Of a stretch of DNA of 64,000 nucleotides, positions 1-7,413 are shown in pieces. Made by a program: the position numbers and the translations under genes. The first letter of the stretch is position 1; every line of letters starts with the position of its first letter. Below the pieces are notes generated by a model, which did no database searches, was not told the DNA's origin, and worked only from the letters and a program-made list of their open reading frames with translations. The DNA lies in the NCBI GenBank assembly GCA_963743285.1, contig CAVUPF010000008.1, forward strand, positions 167,644 to 231,643. The letters run 5' to 3'. Source of the DNA: CAVUPF01 sp963743285 (GTDB lineage: Bacteria > Actinomycetota > Thermoleophilia > Solirubrobacterales > 70-9).

Positions 1-1
1 G

Positions 2-799
2 CTCTCTGGCTCCCGTTTTGCCTACCTGAAGGGCGACCTCGTGCTGCTGGAGCTGGCGCTGATTCGCTTCGCGATCGAGCGGCTGCGCGCCGCAGGCCAC
101 GAGCCGGTCATCCCGCCCGTCCTCGTCCGCGAAGAGGCCCTGTACGGGAGCGGCTTCCTGCCTGGCGACCGCGACCAGATCTACGAGGTGCCCAAGGACG
201 AGCTGTTCCTGACCGGCACCTCCGAGGTCGCACTGGCGGGGCTGCACGCCGGCGAGATCCTCGAGCCCGGTGAGCTGCCGCGGCGCTACGCCGGCTTCTC
301 GACCTGCTTTCGCCGCGAGGCGGGCGCCGCCGGCCGCGACACCCGCGGCATCTTCCGCGTCCACCAGTTCGACAAGGTCGAGATGTTCTCGTTCGTGGAG
401 CCCTCGGACTCGTCGGCCGAGCACGAGCGGCTACTGGGGATCGAGGAGAGCATCCTCACCGAGCTGGAGATCCCCTACCGGGTCGTCAACGTCGCCGCGG
501 GCGATCTCGGTGCCCCGGCGGCCAAGAAGTACGACTGCGAGGCTTGGATCCCTAGCCAGAGCCGCTACCGCGAGCTGACTTCGTGCTCGAACACGACCGA
601 CTTCCAGGCACGACGCCTGGGTTGTAGGTATCGGCCGGCCGACGGCGAATCTCCGCAGACTGTGCATACGTTGAATGGCACCGCAGTGGCGGTGGGACGG
701 ACGATGATCGCGCTGATCGAGAACCGCCAGGAGCGGGACGGAGGTTTCACGCTACCCACTATTCTGCATCCGTACGGCGCGCCTGAAAGAATCGGGTAA
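2..799 (+). CDS. serS: Seryl-tRNA synthetase, C-terminal catalytic part (5' end outside window)
   Basis: The reading frame is open from base 2 and already inside the catalytic domain (LSGSRF.YLKGD), so only the C-terminal ~265 residues of a ~420-residue cytosolic class II synthetase are present. It charges tRNA-Ser with serine via seryl-AMP. The TGTSEVAL serine/ATP loop is visible. Motif 2 is FRREAGAAGRDTRGIFRVHQF, and motif 3 is LNGT..AVGRTMIALIEN, with the ATP-binding arginine in GRT. The N-terminal tRNA-binding coiled coil is missing only because the window begins here. The stop TAA lies 2 bases before the next gene, so co-transcription with the response regulator is possible. The family call is secure. 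Confidence 0.97.
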   Translation, partial: LSGSRFAYLKGDLVLLELALIRFAIERLRAAGHEPVIPPVLVREEALYGSGFLPGDRDQIYEVPKDELFLTGTSEVALAGLHAGEILEPGELPRRYAGFSTCFRREAGAAGRDTRGIFRVHQFDKVEMFSFVEPSDSSAEHERLLGIEESILTELEIPYRVVNVAAGDLGAPAAKKYDCEAWIPSQSRYRELTSCSNTTDFQARRLGCRYRPADGESPQTVHTLNGTAVAVGRTMIALIENRQERDGGFTLPTILHPYGAPERIG

Positions 800-801
800 C
801 G

Positions 802-1452
802 ATGAACACGAGCGTTCGGGAAGCCAAACGAGTAGTCCTCTGTGACGACCATGAGATCGTCCGCGAGGCGATCAAGTCGCGGATGGCCGACTCGAACGCT
901 GTCGAGATCGTCGGCGAGGCTGGCAACGGGCGCGACGTGGTCGAGGTGGTCAAAGAGCTTGAGCCCGACGTTCTCATCATCGACGTCGAGTTGCCCAAGC
1001 GCGACGGGATCGAGGCCACCAAGGAAGTCCTCAGGGCGCGGCCGCGGACCAAGGTGATCATCTTCACCGCCCACGCCCAGCCCGACCTGCTCGCCCTGGC
1101 GCTGCGCGCCGGCGCCTCCGGCTACGTGCTGAAGTCAGCCCCGGCCGAGGACATCGCCCGCGCCGTCAAAGCGGTGACCGGCGGCGGCACCTTCCTCGGC
1201 GGCGATTTCGCCGGCGGCAAGCCCTCCGAGGTCGAGAAGCTGCTCGAGCTCTCCCCCCGCGAGCGCCAGATCCTCGAGCTGCTGGCTGAGGGCCTGCGGG
1301 TCAAAGACATCGCCGAGCGGCTCGGCCTCAGCCCGGCGACCGTCCACACCCATGTGCGCAACGCGATCGCCAAGCTGGAGGTCGACACCCGCACCGAGGC
1401 GGTCGCGCTCGCGGTGCGCTTCTCCTATCTAGGAGCTGGAGGCGGTATCTAG
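802..1452 (+). CDS. NarL/FixJ-type response regulator (REC + LuxR HTH)
   Basis: A 216-residue two-domain regulator. The receiver domain spans residues 10-125: acidic pair D15-D16, phospho-acceptor D61 in LIIDVELP, then conserved Thr (IIFTAH) and Lys (YVLKSAP). The LuxR helix-turn-helix follows at about 150-205 (LSPRERQILELLAEG, then IAERLGLSPATVHTHVRN). It should be phosphorylated by a sensor kinase and bind DNA as a dimer. No kinase is adjacent, so its signal is unknown. It starts 2 bases after serS and its last 24 bases overlap the convergent msrB. Family secure, targets unknown. Confidence 0.95.
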   Translation: MNTSVREAKRVVLCDDHEIVREAIKSRMADSNAVEIVGEAGNGRDVVEVVKELEPDVLIIDVELPKRDGIEATKEVLRARPRTKVIIFTAHAQPDLLALALRAGASGYVLKSAPAEDIARAVKAVTGGGTFLGGDFAGGKPSEVEKLLELSPRERQILELLAEGLRVKDIAERLGLSPATVHTHVRNAIAKLEVDTRTEAVALAVRFSYLGAGGGI

Positions 1453-1830
1453 CTTCAGCGCGCAGCCGTTGATGCAGTAGCGCTGGCCGGTCGGCCCCGG
1501 GCCATCGTCGAAAACGTGCCCGAGGTGAGCTTCGCAGTGCTTGCAGACGACCTCGGTGCGCCGCATGAAGAGGCCGGTGTCAGGGCGCAGCTCGACGTGC
1601 TCCAGGTTGGCCGGCTCGGTGAAGCTTGGCCAGCCGGTGCCGGAGTCGAACTTGGTGTCGGAGGAGAACAGCTCGGCTCCGCAGCACACGCAGCGGTACA
1701 TTCCCTCGTCCTTCTCGTCCCAGTATGGGCCGCTGAAGGCGCGCTCCGTCCCGGCCTTGCGGGTCACCTCGTATTGCTCGGGCGTCAGCTGCTCCCGCCA
1801 CTCCTGATCTGACTTCTCGATTTTCGCCAT
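1429..1830 (-). CDS. msrB: Peptide-methionine (R)-S-oxide reductase MsrB
   Basis: A 133-residue cytosolic enzyme reducing the R epimer of methionine sulfoxide in proteins. Two CxxC pairs (YRCVCCGAEL and VVCKHCEAHLGHVF) form the structural zinc site. The substrate-site segment FDSGTGWPSF and the catalytic cysteine in GQRYCINGCAL are present. The frame is open far upstream, but ATG at 1830 fits the family N-terminus (MAKIEKSDQEW) and lies 6 nt after a TACCAT box at 1837-1842, so the mRNA is probably leaderless. The 3' end overlaps the convergent response regulator by 24 bp. Confidence 0.95.
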   Translation of the reverse strand: MAKIEKSDQEWREQLTPEQYEVTRKAGTERAFSGPYWDEKDEGMYRCVCCGAELFSSDTKFDSGTGWPSFTEPANLEHVELRPDTGLFMRRTEVVCKHCEAHLGHVFDDGPGPTGQRYCINGCALKLDTASSS

Positions 1831-1893
1831 CGACAAATGGTAGGGACAGCCGAGCGTCTGGCGCTCCTGCCCCCGCCGCATAGGATCGGGCCC

Positions 1894-2676
1894 GTGCCCA
1901 GAGCCTTCTATGAGCCCGAGGGCGACAGCTACCTCGCGACCGAGCTGACCCGCGGTCCTTGGGATCCCAACGCTCAGCACGCCGGGCCGCCCGCGGCTCT
2001 GCTCGGGCGAGAGATCGAGCGACTCGACGGCGCCGAGGAGTTCCAAGTCGGCCGGATCACTTTCGAGATCCTCCGCCCGGTGCCGATCGCTGCCCTGCGG
2101 GCCTCGGCCCGCGTGGTGAGGCCGGGGAGGCGTGTGCAGCTGGTCGAGGCCTCGCTGAGCGGCGAGGATGGCGAGTTGATGCGGGCCAGCGCCTGGCGGA
2201 TCCGGACCGGACCGGTCGAACTCCCCGAGGCGGTTGCCGGCGAGGCGGCCCCGCCGCCCGGGCCTGAGCAGGGCTCGCAGTCTGAGTTCTTCCCGACCGG
2301 GCAGGACGTCGGCTACCACACAGCAATGGAGTGGCGCTCGGTCAGCGGTGGCTTCCTGGAGCCGGGGCCGGCGACGTTCTGGATGCGGATGCGCTACCCG
2401 CTCCTCGCCGGCGAGGAGCCCTCCTCGCTGCAGCGAGCGCTGATCGCTGCCGATGTCGGCAACGGCATCAGCGCCGTGCTCGATTGGCGCCGCTACCTCT
2501 TCATCAACGTCGACCTCACCGTCCACCTCGAGCGGCTGCCCGAGGGGGAGTGGGTTTGCATCGACGCGGTCACCCTTTCTCAGCCAAACGGGATCGGCAC
2601 CGCGGAGTCGGTGCTGTGGGATCGGCGTGGCCGGATTGGCCGCGCCACGCAGACGCTCTTGATCGCCGTGCGGTAG
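1894..2676 (+). CDS. Acyl-CoA thioesterase-like hotdog protein (TesB-like)
   Basis: A 260-residue protein resembling the tandem hotdog thioesterase family that hydrolyses acyl-CoA. The N-terminal hotdog has ATELTRGPWDPNAQHAGPPAALLGREIER, here cited as separate conserved blocks GPWDPNAQHAGPP and LLGREIER. The C-terminal half has IAADVGNGISAVLDWRRYLFINVDL, with the usual Asp-Asn-Gly neighbourhood. GTG at 1894 is preferred because it follows TAGGAT (1881-1886) by 7 nt and gives VPRAFYEPEGD. An ATG at 1837 would add a sequence without family features. It is divergent from msrB and convergent with the HAD phosphatase, 7 bp away. Substrate chain length cannot be read. Confidence 0.8.
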   Translation: MPRAFYEPEGDSYLATELTRGPWDPNAQHAGPPAALLGREIERLDGAEEFQVGRITFEILRPVPIAALRASARVVRPGRRVQLVEASLSGEDGELMRASAWRIRTGPVELPEAVAGEAAPPPGPEQGSQSEFFPTGQDVGYHTAMEWRSVSGGFLEPGPATFWMRMRYPLLAGEEPSSLQRALIAADVGNGISAVLDWRRYLFINVDLTVHLERLPEGEWVCIDAVTLSQPNGIGTAESVLWDRRGRIGRATQTLLIAVR

Positions 2677-2683
2677 CCGACGC

Positions 2684-3469
2684 TTATCGCAGCAGGCCGG
2701 TTAGGTCGTCGATCACGCGGTCGGGCGGCGGTTCGGCGCGCTCGGCCTGCTCGCGGGAGGTGGCGCCGCTGAGCACGAGGATCGTCTCCAGCCCGGCCCG
2801 CCGCCCGCCCTCGATGTCAGAGGCAATCCGGTCGCCGACCATCGCCACCCGCTTGGCGCCGGAGATCGATCCGCGCGCGAGGTCGAATAGGCGCCGCTCC
2901 GGCTTGCCGCAGATCGTCGCGGTTTCGCCCGAGGCAGTCTCGACCGCGGCGAGGATGGCTCCGCTGCCGGGCCATTCGCCGTCGGGCATCGGCAGGGTTG
3001 GGTCGCGACTGGTCGCCAGCAGTCGGGCCCCCCCTCGCAGCGCCAACGTCGCTGTCAGCAGCTCCTCGTAGTCGAACTCGCGGTGGCCGGAGACGACGAC
3101 GACTTTGGCCTGACGGCCGCGCTCGCCGTCCAGCACCGTCGCCCCTTCGGCTTTGACCAGCTCCTTCAGTCCCGCGGCCCCGATCACGAATGCCCCTCCC
3201 TGCGGGCCGGCTGCCTCGGCTGCCAGTCGCGCCGTGAGGGCGCCTGCGGTCAGCACCCTGTCCTCGTCGGTCGGGACGTCCGCCTCACGCAGCCGCTGCG
3301 CGTACGCTGCCGCCGACCTGCCCGGGTTGTTGGTGACGAAGGCGATCTCCTTGCCCGCGCCGATCAGGGTCCTCAGCGTCTCTGCGGCCCCCGGCACCAT
3401 CTCCCTCCCGACCCACACAACCCCGTCGAGGTCGACCAGGAACCCGTCGAATTCGTCCGCCGCCGCCAC
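2684..3469 (-). CDS. HAD-superfamily phosphatase, NagD-like
   Basis: A 261-residue hydrolase of the HAD IIA (NagD/PGP) subgroup, removing phosphate from small phosphorylated metabolites. Motif I is FLVDLDGVVW with nucleophile D13 and acid/base D15. Motif II is FVTNNPGRS, motif III lysine lies in ICGKPERRLF, and motif IV is VAMVGDRIASDIEGG. The C2-type cap lies between motifs II and III. The start is a GTG at 3469, with TAGCCT (3480-3485) 9 nt upstream. It ends 7 bp from the convergent thioesterase. The physiological substrate cannot be inferred. Confidence 0.9.
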   Translation of the reverse strand: MAAADEFDGFLVDLDGVVWVGREMVPGAAETLRTLIGAGKEIAFVTNNPGRSAAAYAQRLREADVPTDEDRVLTAGALTARLAAEAAGPQGGAFVIGAAGLKELVKAEGATVLDGERGRQAKVVVVSGHREFDYEELLTATLALRGGARLLATSRDPTLPMPDGEWPGSGAILAAVETASGETATICGKPERRLFDLARGSISGAKRVAMVGDRIASDIEGGRRAGLETILVLSGATSREQAERAEPPPDRVIDDLTGLLR

Positions 3470-3505
3470 AGTGCGCGCAGGCTAGTGCCCTGTAGCGTGC
3501 TGCGC

Positions 3506-3724
3506 ATGAGCGATCGCCGGGGTCGTCGGCGCCATTGGCCCGGCTCAACGTGCTCAAAGCCCTCCAGTACGAGTGAGGTATCGCGGCGCGGTCGGCCCTT
3601 CGCCTTCGGTCTGGATCACGGGCATGGCCTGCCGTACGCATGGCGCGGCGCGGCGAGAGCTTCCACGCAGCGCTGGCACGATCGGCGATTGGGTGTCGGC
3701 ACTCGCTTCCGGAGCAGTCCTTGA
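3506..3724 (+). CDS. Small orphan reading frame behind a leaderless-type promoter (doubtful)
   Basis: This 288-bp gap between the HAD gene and csoR contains ATG at 3506 opening a 72-codon, arginine-rich frame. TAGCGT (3493-3498) lies 7 nt before the ATG, the spacing seen at firmly identified leaderless starts in this window. The predicted peptide (MSDRRGRRRHWPGS...) matches no family I know and has unattractive composition, so it may be a remnant of a larger frame or not coding. The promoter-like box is the only reason to list it. Confidence 0.25.
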   Translation: MSDRRGRRRHWPGSTCSKPSSTSEVSRRGRPFAFGLDHGHGLPYAWRGAARASTQRWHDRRLGVGTRFRSSP

Positions 3725-3757
3725 GCCTTAAGCCTGCTCAGCTGCCTGAACCGGAGC

Positions 3758-4051
3758 TCAGCCGTGGCGCAGGAGCCGCCCCACGGCGCCCATCAGCTCC
3801 TCGGTGGGCTCCGCCCGCCCACCCTCACCGGCCCGGGCGAGGCAGTGAGCGGCGTGGTCGGCGAGCAGCCCCAGCGCGACCTTGTCGAGCGCGGCCTGGA
3901 TCGCGGTCACCTGGGTGACGATATCGATGCAGTAGCGATCCTCCCCAACCATCCGCTCGACGCCCCGCACCTGCCCCTCGATCCGCCGCAACCGCTTCAG
4001 TAGGGCGTCCTTGCCCATCGCGTAACCGCGGGGCGCAGGGTCAGCGCTCAT
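3758..4051 (-). CDS. csoR: CsoR-family copper-sensing repressor
   Basis: A 97-residue all-helical DUF156 regulator. The Cu(I) ligand set is complete: C41 (DRYCIDIV), H66 and C70 (DHAAHC). The conserved helix 1 block LLKRLRRIEGQVRGVERM precedes it. Apo-protein binds a G/C-tract palindrome and Cu(I) releases it. A matching operator sits directly upstream, so it should repress itself. ATG at 4051 lies 6 nt after TATGCT, giving a leaderless transcript. No copper exporter or chaperone gene is in the window, so the regulated copper genes must lie elsewhere or only autoregulation occurs here. Confidence 0.93.
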   Translation of the reverse strand: MSADPAPRGYAMGKDALLKRLRRIEGQVRGVERMVGEDRYCIDIVTQVTAIQAALDKVALGLLADHAAHCLARAGEGGRAEPTEELMGAVGRLLRHG

Positions 4052-4057
4052 CCGTAA

Positions 4058-4078
4058 AGCATATACCCCCAGGGGGTA
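4058..4078 (-). promoter_or_regulatory. csoR promoter and CsoR operator palindrome
   Basis: TACCCCCAGGGGGTA (4064-4078) is a 15-bp palindrome with a single central base, the form expected of a CsoR operator (AT-flanked C5/G5 tracts). It abuts the minus-strand -10 box TATGCT (4058-4063), which is 6 nt from the csoR ATG. Bound CsoR would cover the promoter spacer. The stop codon of the upstream esterase (4079-4081) touches the operator. Confidence 0.85.
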
Positions 4079-5140
4079 CTAGGCCAAGCCCATGCGAAGC
4101 GCGCCCGCAGCCTCCAGCATCGCGGCCCGGGCGGAGCGGCTGACCGCGGTCAGGTTGGCGAAGCTGTGGATCAGGCCCGGGTAGCGGCACAGCGCCACCT
4201 GCACACCGGCCTCTTGCATCCGAGCCGCGTATGCCTCGCCCTCGTCGCGCAGTGGATCAAAGCCGGCGGTCAGCACGTAGGCTGGCGGCAGGCCGGAGAG
4301 ATCTGCGGCCCTGAACACCGACGCCCGCGGGTCTGCGTCGTCTGCTCGGTTTGGCAGGTAGCTTTCCTGAAACCAGTCCATGTCGGCGACTGTGAGCAGG
4401 AATCCCTCCGAAAACAGCTCTCGCGAGCGCCAGGTCTCGATCGCGTCTGTCGGCGGGTAGATCAGCAACTGCATCGACGGCAGCGGCCCGCCGCCGGCGC
4501 GTGCCATCTGACAGACCACCGTGGCCATATTGCCGCCGGCGCTGTCGCCGCCGACCGCGATCCGCGCCGAGTCGGCCCCCAGCTCACTCGCATGTGCGAC
4601 GGCCCAGTCAAAGGCAGCGTGGGCGTCTTCGAGCGGCTCCGGGAAAGGGTGCTCCGGCGCCAGGCGGTAGTCGATCGAGAGGACCTTGACGCCGCTGTGG
4701 GCAGCGAGGAAGCGGCAGACCCCGTCGTGGGTATCGAGGTCGCCGATCACCCAGCCACCGCCGTGGTAGTAGACGAGCAGGGGGTTTGCCGCACGGTTAT
4801 CGCCCGCGGGCGTGTAGAGGCGAGCCCGCATCGCCCCGGCCGGTCCAGGCATCTCCAGCTCCTCAACTCGCGCCATCGGGATCGACGGCCCAGCAGCCAC
4901 GGCAGCCTCGAACCGACGCTCGACCCGGATCCGCGCGGGATCGCCGCCGCCGTCGGTTAGCGACCTGGTTCCGCTCAGCTTGACGAGGCGCAGGAACACG
5001 TGGATGTCACTCGCCAACGTCTGCCCGTCGAGCACCGGCGGCTTGCCGAAGATTATCCGCTGCGCTCCCGCCGGCAGCCCGCATGCCAGCCGCAGGATGT
5101 GATGCTCAAGGCGCGCCGGGAGGCGGGGGGGAGAGGCCAC
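4079..5140 (-). CDS. Alpha/beta-hydrolase, hormone-sensitive-lipase family esterase
   Basis: A 353-residue carboxylic-ester hydrolase of the HSL family. The oxyanion-hole HGGG is at 126-129 (YYHGGGW). The nucleophile elbow GDSAGG places S200. The acid is D295 in GFDPLRDEG and the catalytic His is H325 in GLIHSF. The N-terminal ~90 residues form the usual cap. The start is a GTG at 5140, with TAGCCT about 10 nt upstream. It precedes csoR on the same strand, and its stop is one base beyond the csoR operator, so read-through into csoR is possible. No signal peptide is seen, and the substrate is unknown. Confidence 0.92.
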   Translation of the reverse strand: MASPPRLPARLEHHILRLACGLPAGAQRIIFGKPPVLDGQTLASDIHVFLRLVKLSGTRSLTDGGGDPARIRVERRFEAAVAAGPSIPMARVEELEMPGPAGAMRARLYTPAGDNRAANPLLVYYHGGGWVIGDLDTHDGVCRFLAAHSGVKVLSIDYRLAPEHPFPEPLEDAHAAFDWAVAHASELGADSARIAVGGDSAGGNMATVVCQMARAGGGPLPSMQLLIYPPTDAIETWRSRELFSEGFLLTVADMDWFQESYLPNRADDADPRASVFRAADLSGLPPAYVLTAGFDPLRDEGEAYAARMQEAGVQVALCRYPGLIHSFANLTAVSRSARAAMLEAAGALRMGLA

Positions 5141-5273
5141 AACGAAGATCAGGCTATGCGATCGGGCGGGGGAGTTTGCGGCTTCGGAACCGAGGTACTC
5201 CGCGGGATTCCCGTCTCAGGATGGATCTCACACGCTGGGCCTTTCCCTGCGTGTACGGTGGCGGTGAGGCACG

Positions 5274-6617
5274 ATGGAGGCGATGACGAAAGCGGCGGCT
5301 CCCCCGGCCGTTCCACGTGAGTCGACCCGTGGGCTGCCCCCCGGCCCGCGAATGCCGCGCGCTGCCCAGACCGCGATCTGGTCGCGGCGCGCGCAATGGA
5401 TGCTCGAGCAGTGCCGCGCCCGCTTCGGCGACATGTTTACCCTGCGCATTGCCTACGAGGGAACCTGGGTGATGGTCTCTGACCCTGAGGCGATCAAGCA
5501 GGTCTTCACCGGCGATCCGCGCGTCTATCACGCCGGCGAGGGCAACCAGGTTCTGCGGCCGATCCTCGGCGAGAACTCGGTCCTGGTGCTCGACGAGCGG
5601 GCCCACATCGGCCAACGCAAGCTGCTGTTGCCCCCGTTCCACGGCGAGCGGATGCAGGGCTACGGGCAGACGATGGCTGAGATCGCCGCCCGCGAGATCG
5701 AGAGCTGGCCGGCCGGCACCCCGTACAAGCTGCGCCCGCGGATGCAGGCGATCACGCTGGAGATCATCCTCGAGACGGTCTTCGGGCTACACGGGGGGGA
5801 GCGCATGGACGCGCTGCGTTTGGCGCTGCGCGACTTCCTCAACCTCACGACCAGCCCGCGCATGCTCGTGCCCTTGATCCTCGCCGGCCCCGATCGGATC
5901 GGGCGCTTTCCTTTTTACCGACACCGCATCGACCGCGTCAATGAGCTGCTTTACCGCGAGATCGCCGAGCGCAGGGCGGCGGGCGACCTCACCGGGCGCG
6001 ACGACATCCTCTCGATGCTGGTCGCGGCGCGGCACGAGGATGGCAGCCCGATGACCGACGCGGAGATGCGCGACGAGTTGCTCACCCTCCTCGTCGCTGG
6101 GCACGAGACTACGGCGACGGCCCTCTCATGGGCGTTGGAGCGCCTGGTGCGCCACCCCGAGAAGCTCGCACGGCTGCGCGAGGAGACGCTCGCCGGTTCC
6201 GATGAGTACCTGACGGCGACGATCCAGGAGACGCTGCGCCTGCGTCCCGTCATCGTGCTCGTGATCAGGCGACTGACCGAGCCGGTCGAGATCGGTGGCT
6301 ACGAGCTGCCCGCCGGCGCCTCGGTCACGCCCTGCATCCACCTCGTGCACCGCGATCCCGAGATCTACCCGGAACCGGAGCGCTTCCTGCCCGAGCGCTT
6401 CCTCGACAACCCACCGGGCACCTACACCTGGATACCCTTCGGCGGCGGCGTGCGCCGCTGCCTCGGCGCCTCCTTCGCCCAGTTCGAGATGGCGGTGGTC
6501 CTCAGGGAGCTGGTCAAGCGCCGCGACGTTCGTCCGGCCGACCCGGCCCCCGAGCGACCCTTCCGCCGCGCGATCACCGAGACCCCGCGCCACGACGCCG
6601 AGGTCATTCTCGGCTGA
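5274..6617 (+). CDS. Cytochrome P450
   Basis: A 447-residue soluble P450 monooxygenase. The I-helix oxygen-activation motif AGHETT is at 275-280, the K-helix ExxR is E319-R322, the PERF-type segment is FLPERFL, and the heme-thiolate loop FGGGVRRCLG places C396. The architecture resembles the CYP110/CYP1xx-like bacterial group that oxidises lipophilic substrates, but a subfamily cannot be set by eye. No ferredoxin or reductase gene is adjacent. Two in-frame ATGs (5274 and 5283) are possible, and the second has GGAG just upstream. The neighbouring esterase is divergent. Confidence 0.95.
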   Translation: MEAMTKAAAPPAVPRESTRGLPPGPRMPRAAQTAIWSRRAQWMLEQCRARFGDMFTLRIAYEGTWVMVSDPEAIKQVFTGDPRVYHAGEGNQVLRPILGENSVLVLDERAHIGQRKLLLPPFHGERMQGYGQTMAEIAAREIESWPAGTPYKLRPRMQAITLEIILETVFGLHGGERMDALRLALRDFLNLTTSPRMLVPLILAGPDRIGRFPFYRHRIDRVNELLYREIAERRAAGDLTGRDDILSMLVAARHEDGSPMTDAEMRDELLTLLVAGHETTATALSWALERLVRHPEKLARLREETLAGSDEYLTATIQETLRLRPVIVLVIRRLTEPVEIGGYELPAGASVTPCIHLVHRDPEIYPEPERFLPERFLDNPPGTYTWIPFGGGVRRCLGASFAQFEMAVVLRELVKRRDVRPADPAPERPFRRAITETPRHDAEVILG

Positions 6618-6620
6618 TTT

Positions 6621-6637
6621 GGCGCCGCTCCGGCGCC
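6621..6637. terminator. Short hairpin between convergent P450 and M23-like genes
   Basis: GGCGCC (6621-6626) and GGCGCC (6632-6637) form a 6-bp self-complementary stem around a 5-nt loop in the 26-bp gap between two convergent stops. It could terminate both transcripts. There is no U-tract, so termination is only suggested. Confidence 0.4.
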
Positions 6638-6643
6638 GCGCAA

Positions 6644-7258
6644 CTAACAGAGCTTTCCGCTCGGCCAGTCGGGTCCGGGGTTTATTCGGCGCAGCGGCTT
6701 GGCCCCGAGCGATCCGAGGAAGCGCGCCATCTCCCTGCCAGAGTTGGTTTCCATTCCCTCGTGATAGCAGGGCAGGGCGCGGGGCTCGCCGGCCGGGGTC
6801 GCCCAACCCCACTCGGTCCATGGATAGCCTGGGAGCGCGGTGGCGATCCGCTGTCCCGCCCGGACCCTTGCGCCGGCTGGCGCGAGCCCGGTCAGGTGCT
6901 CGGCTACGTAGATGATGGCGCCGGCGTGATCGCCGTCCAGCAGGCGGTACCAGATGAAGTGGCCTCCGGGCCACGGCGATCTGCCCGAAGAGCCGAGGAT
7001 CTGCGCGTCGCCGATTGCCAGCACCGGATCGCGCCGGATCGGCGCGTAGTCAACGCCCATGTCGGTGCGGCTGACGCTCCAGCTCCCGACCGAGAACGGG
7101 TTGACGTAGTGGCTGGCCGCCACGGGCGGCGGTTCGGACCCCGGAGGGGCGGCGCCACCGGGGGCTGCAGCAAGCGCCGCGGATGAGCAGAGGCTCGCCG
7201 TGACGAGGAGGCCGATGGCCCCGATCGTCGCCTTCAGCTTGTGCGTGGGCGTTCGCAA
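6644..7258 (-). CDS. Secreted M23-like peptidoglycan-associated protein under a c-di-AMP riboswitch
   Basis: A 204-residue exported protein with a signal peptide (residues 1-30, ending SSAALAAAPG). The mature part has a lysostaphin-fold flavour: SVSRTDMGVDYAP, GGHFIWYRLLDGD, IIYVAEHL and VRAGQRIATA match the strand/His pattern of M23 domains. The classic HxxxD...HxH set is incomplete, so it may bind rather than cut the wall. The TTG start at 7258 is set by GGAGG 6-7 nt upstream, which lies within the 3' strand of the upstream riboswitch P1. Control by c-di-AMP fits a wall-remodelling role. Confidence 0.7.
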   Translation of the reverse strand: MRTPTHKLKATIGAIGLLVTASLCSSAALAAAPGGAAPPGSEPPPVAASHYVNPFSVGSWSVSRTDMGVDYAPIRRDPVLAIGDAQILGSSGRSPWPGGHFIWYRLLDGDHAGAIIYVAEHLTGLAPAGARVRAGQRIATALPGYPWTEWGWATPAGEPRALPCYHEGMETNSGREMARFLGSLGAKPLRRINPGPDWPSGKLC

Positions 7259-7398
7259 ACCGGCCTCCTTCGTTGGCCTGCGGGGTTAGCTGTCGGGCTG
7301 GCGCTAAAGGAGCCTGCGCCCCCACCTAAGGGTTCGCCCCAAACTCGCTGGTTCCCCCGCTCCCGAGCCGAAGCCCGGGATTAGGCGTTACCGGTATT
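7259..7398 (-). ncRNA. Cyclic di-AMP riboswitch (ydaO-yuaA type)
   Basis: The minus strand between nrdJ and the M23-like gene contains the conserved blocks of the ydaO/yuaA element in order: CGCCTAATCC, GGAGCGGGGGAACC, TTTGGGGCGAACCC, CCGACAGCTAACCCCGCAGG and GAAGGAGG. The outer ACCGG near 7389-7394 can pair with CCGGT next to the start to close P1. That 3' strand also holds the ribosome-binding site of the M23-like gene, so ligand binding could hide it. Ydao-type elements are known to control wall hydrolase and osmotic genes in actinobacteria. The assignment is from memory of the consensus. Confidence 0.88.
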
Positions 7399-7413
7399 CC
7401 GGACGGCGGCAGT

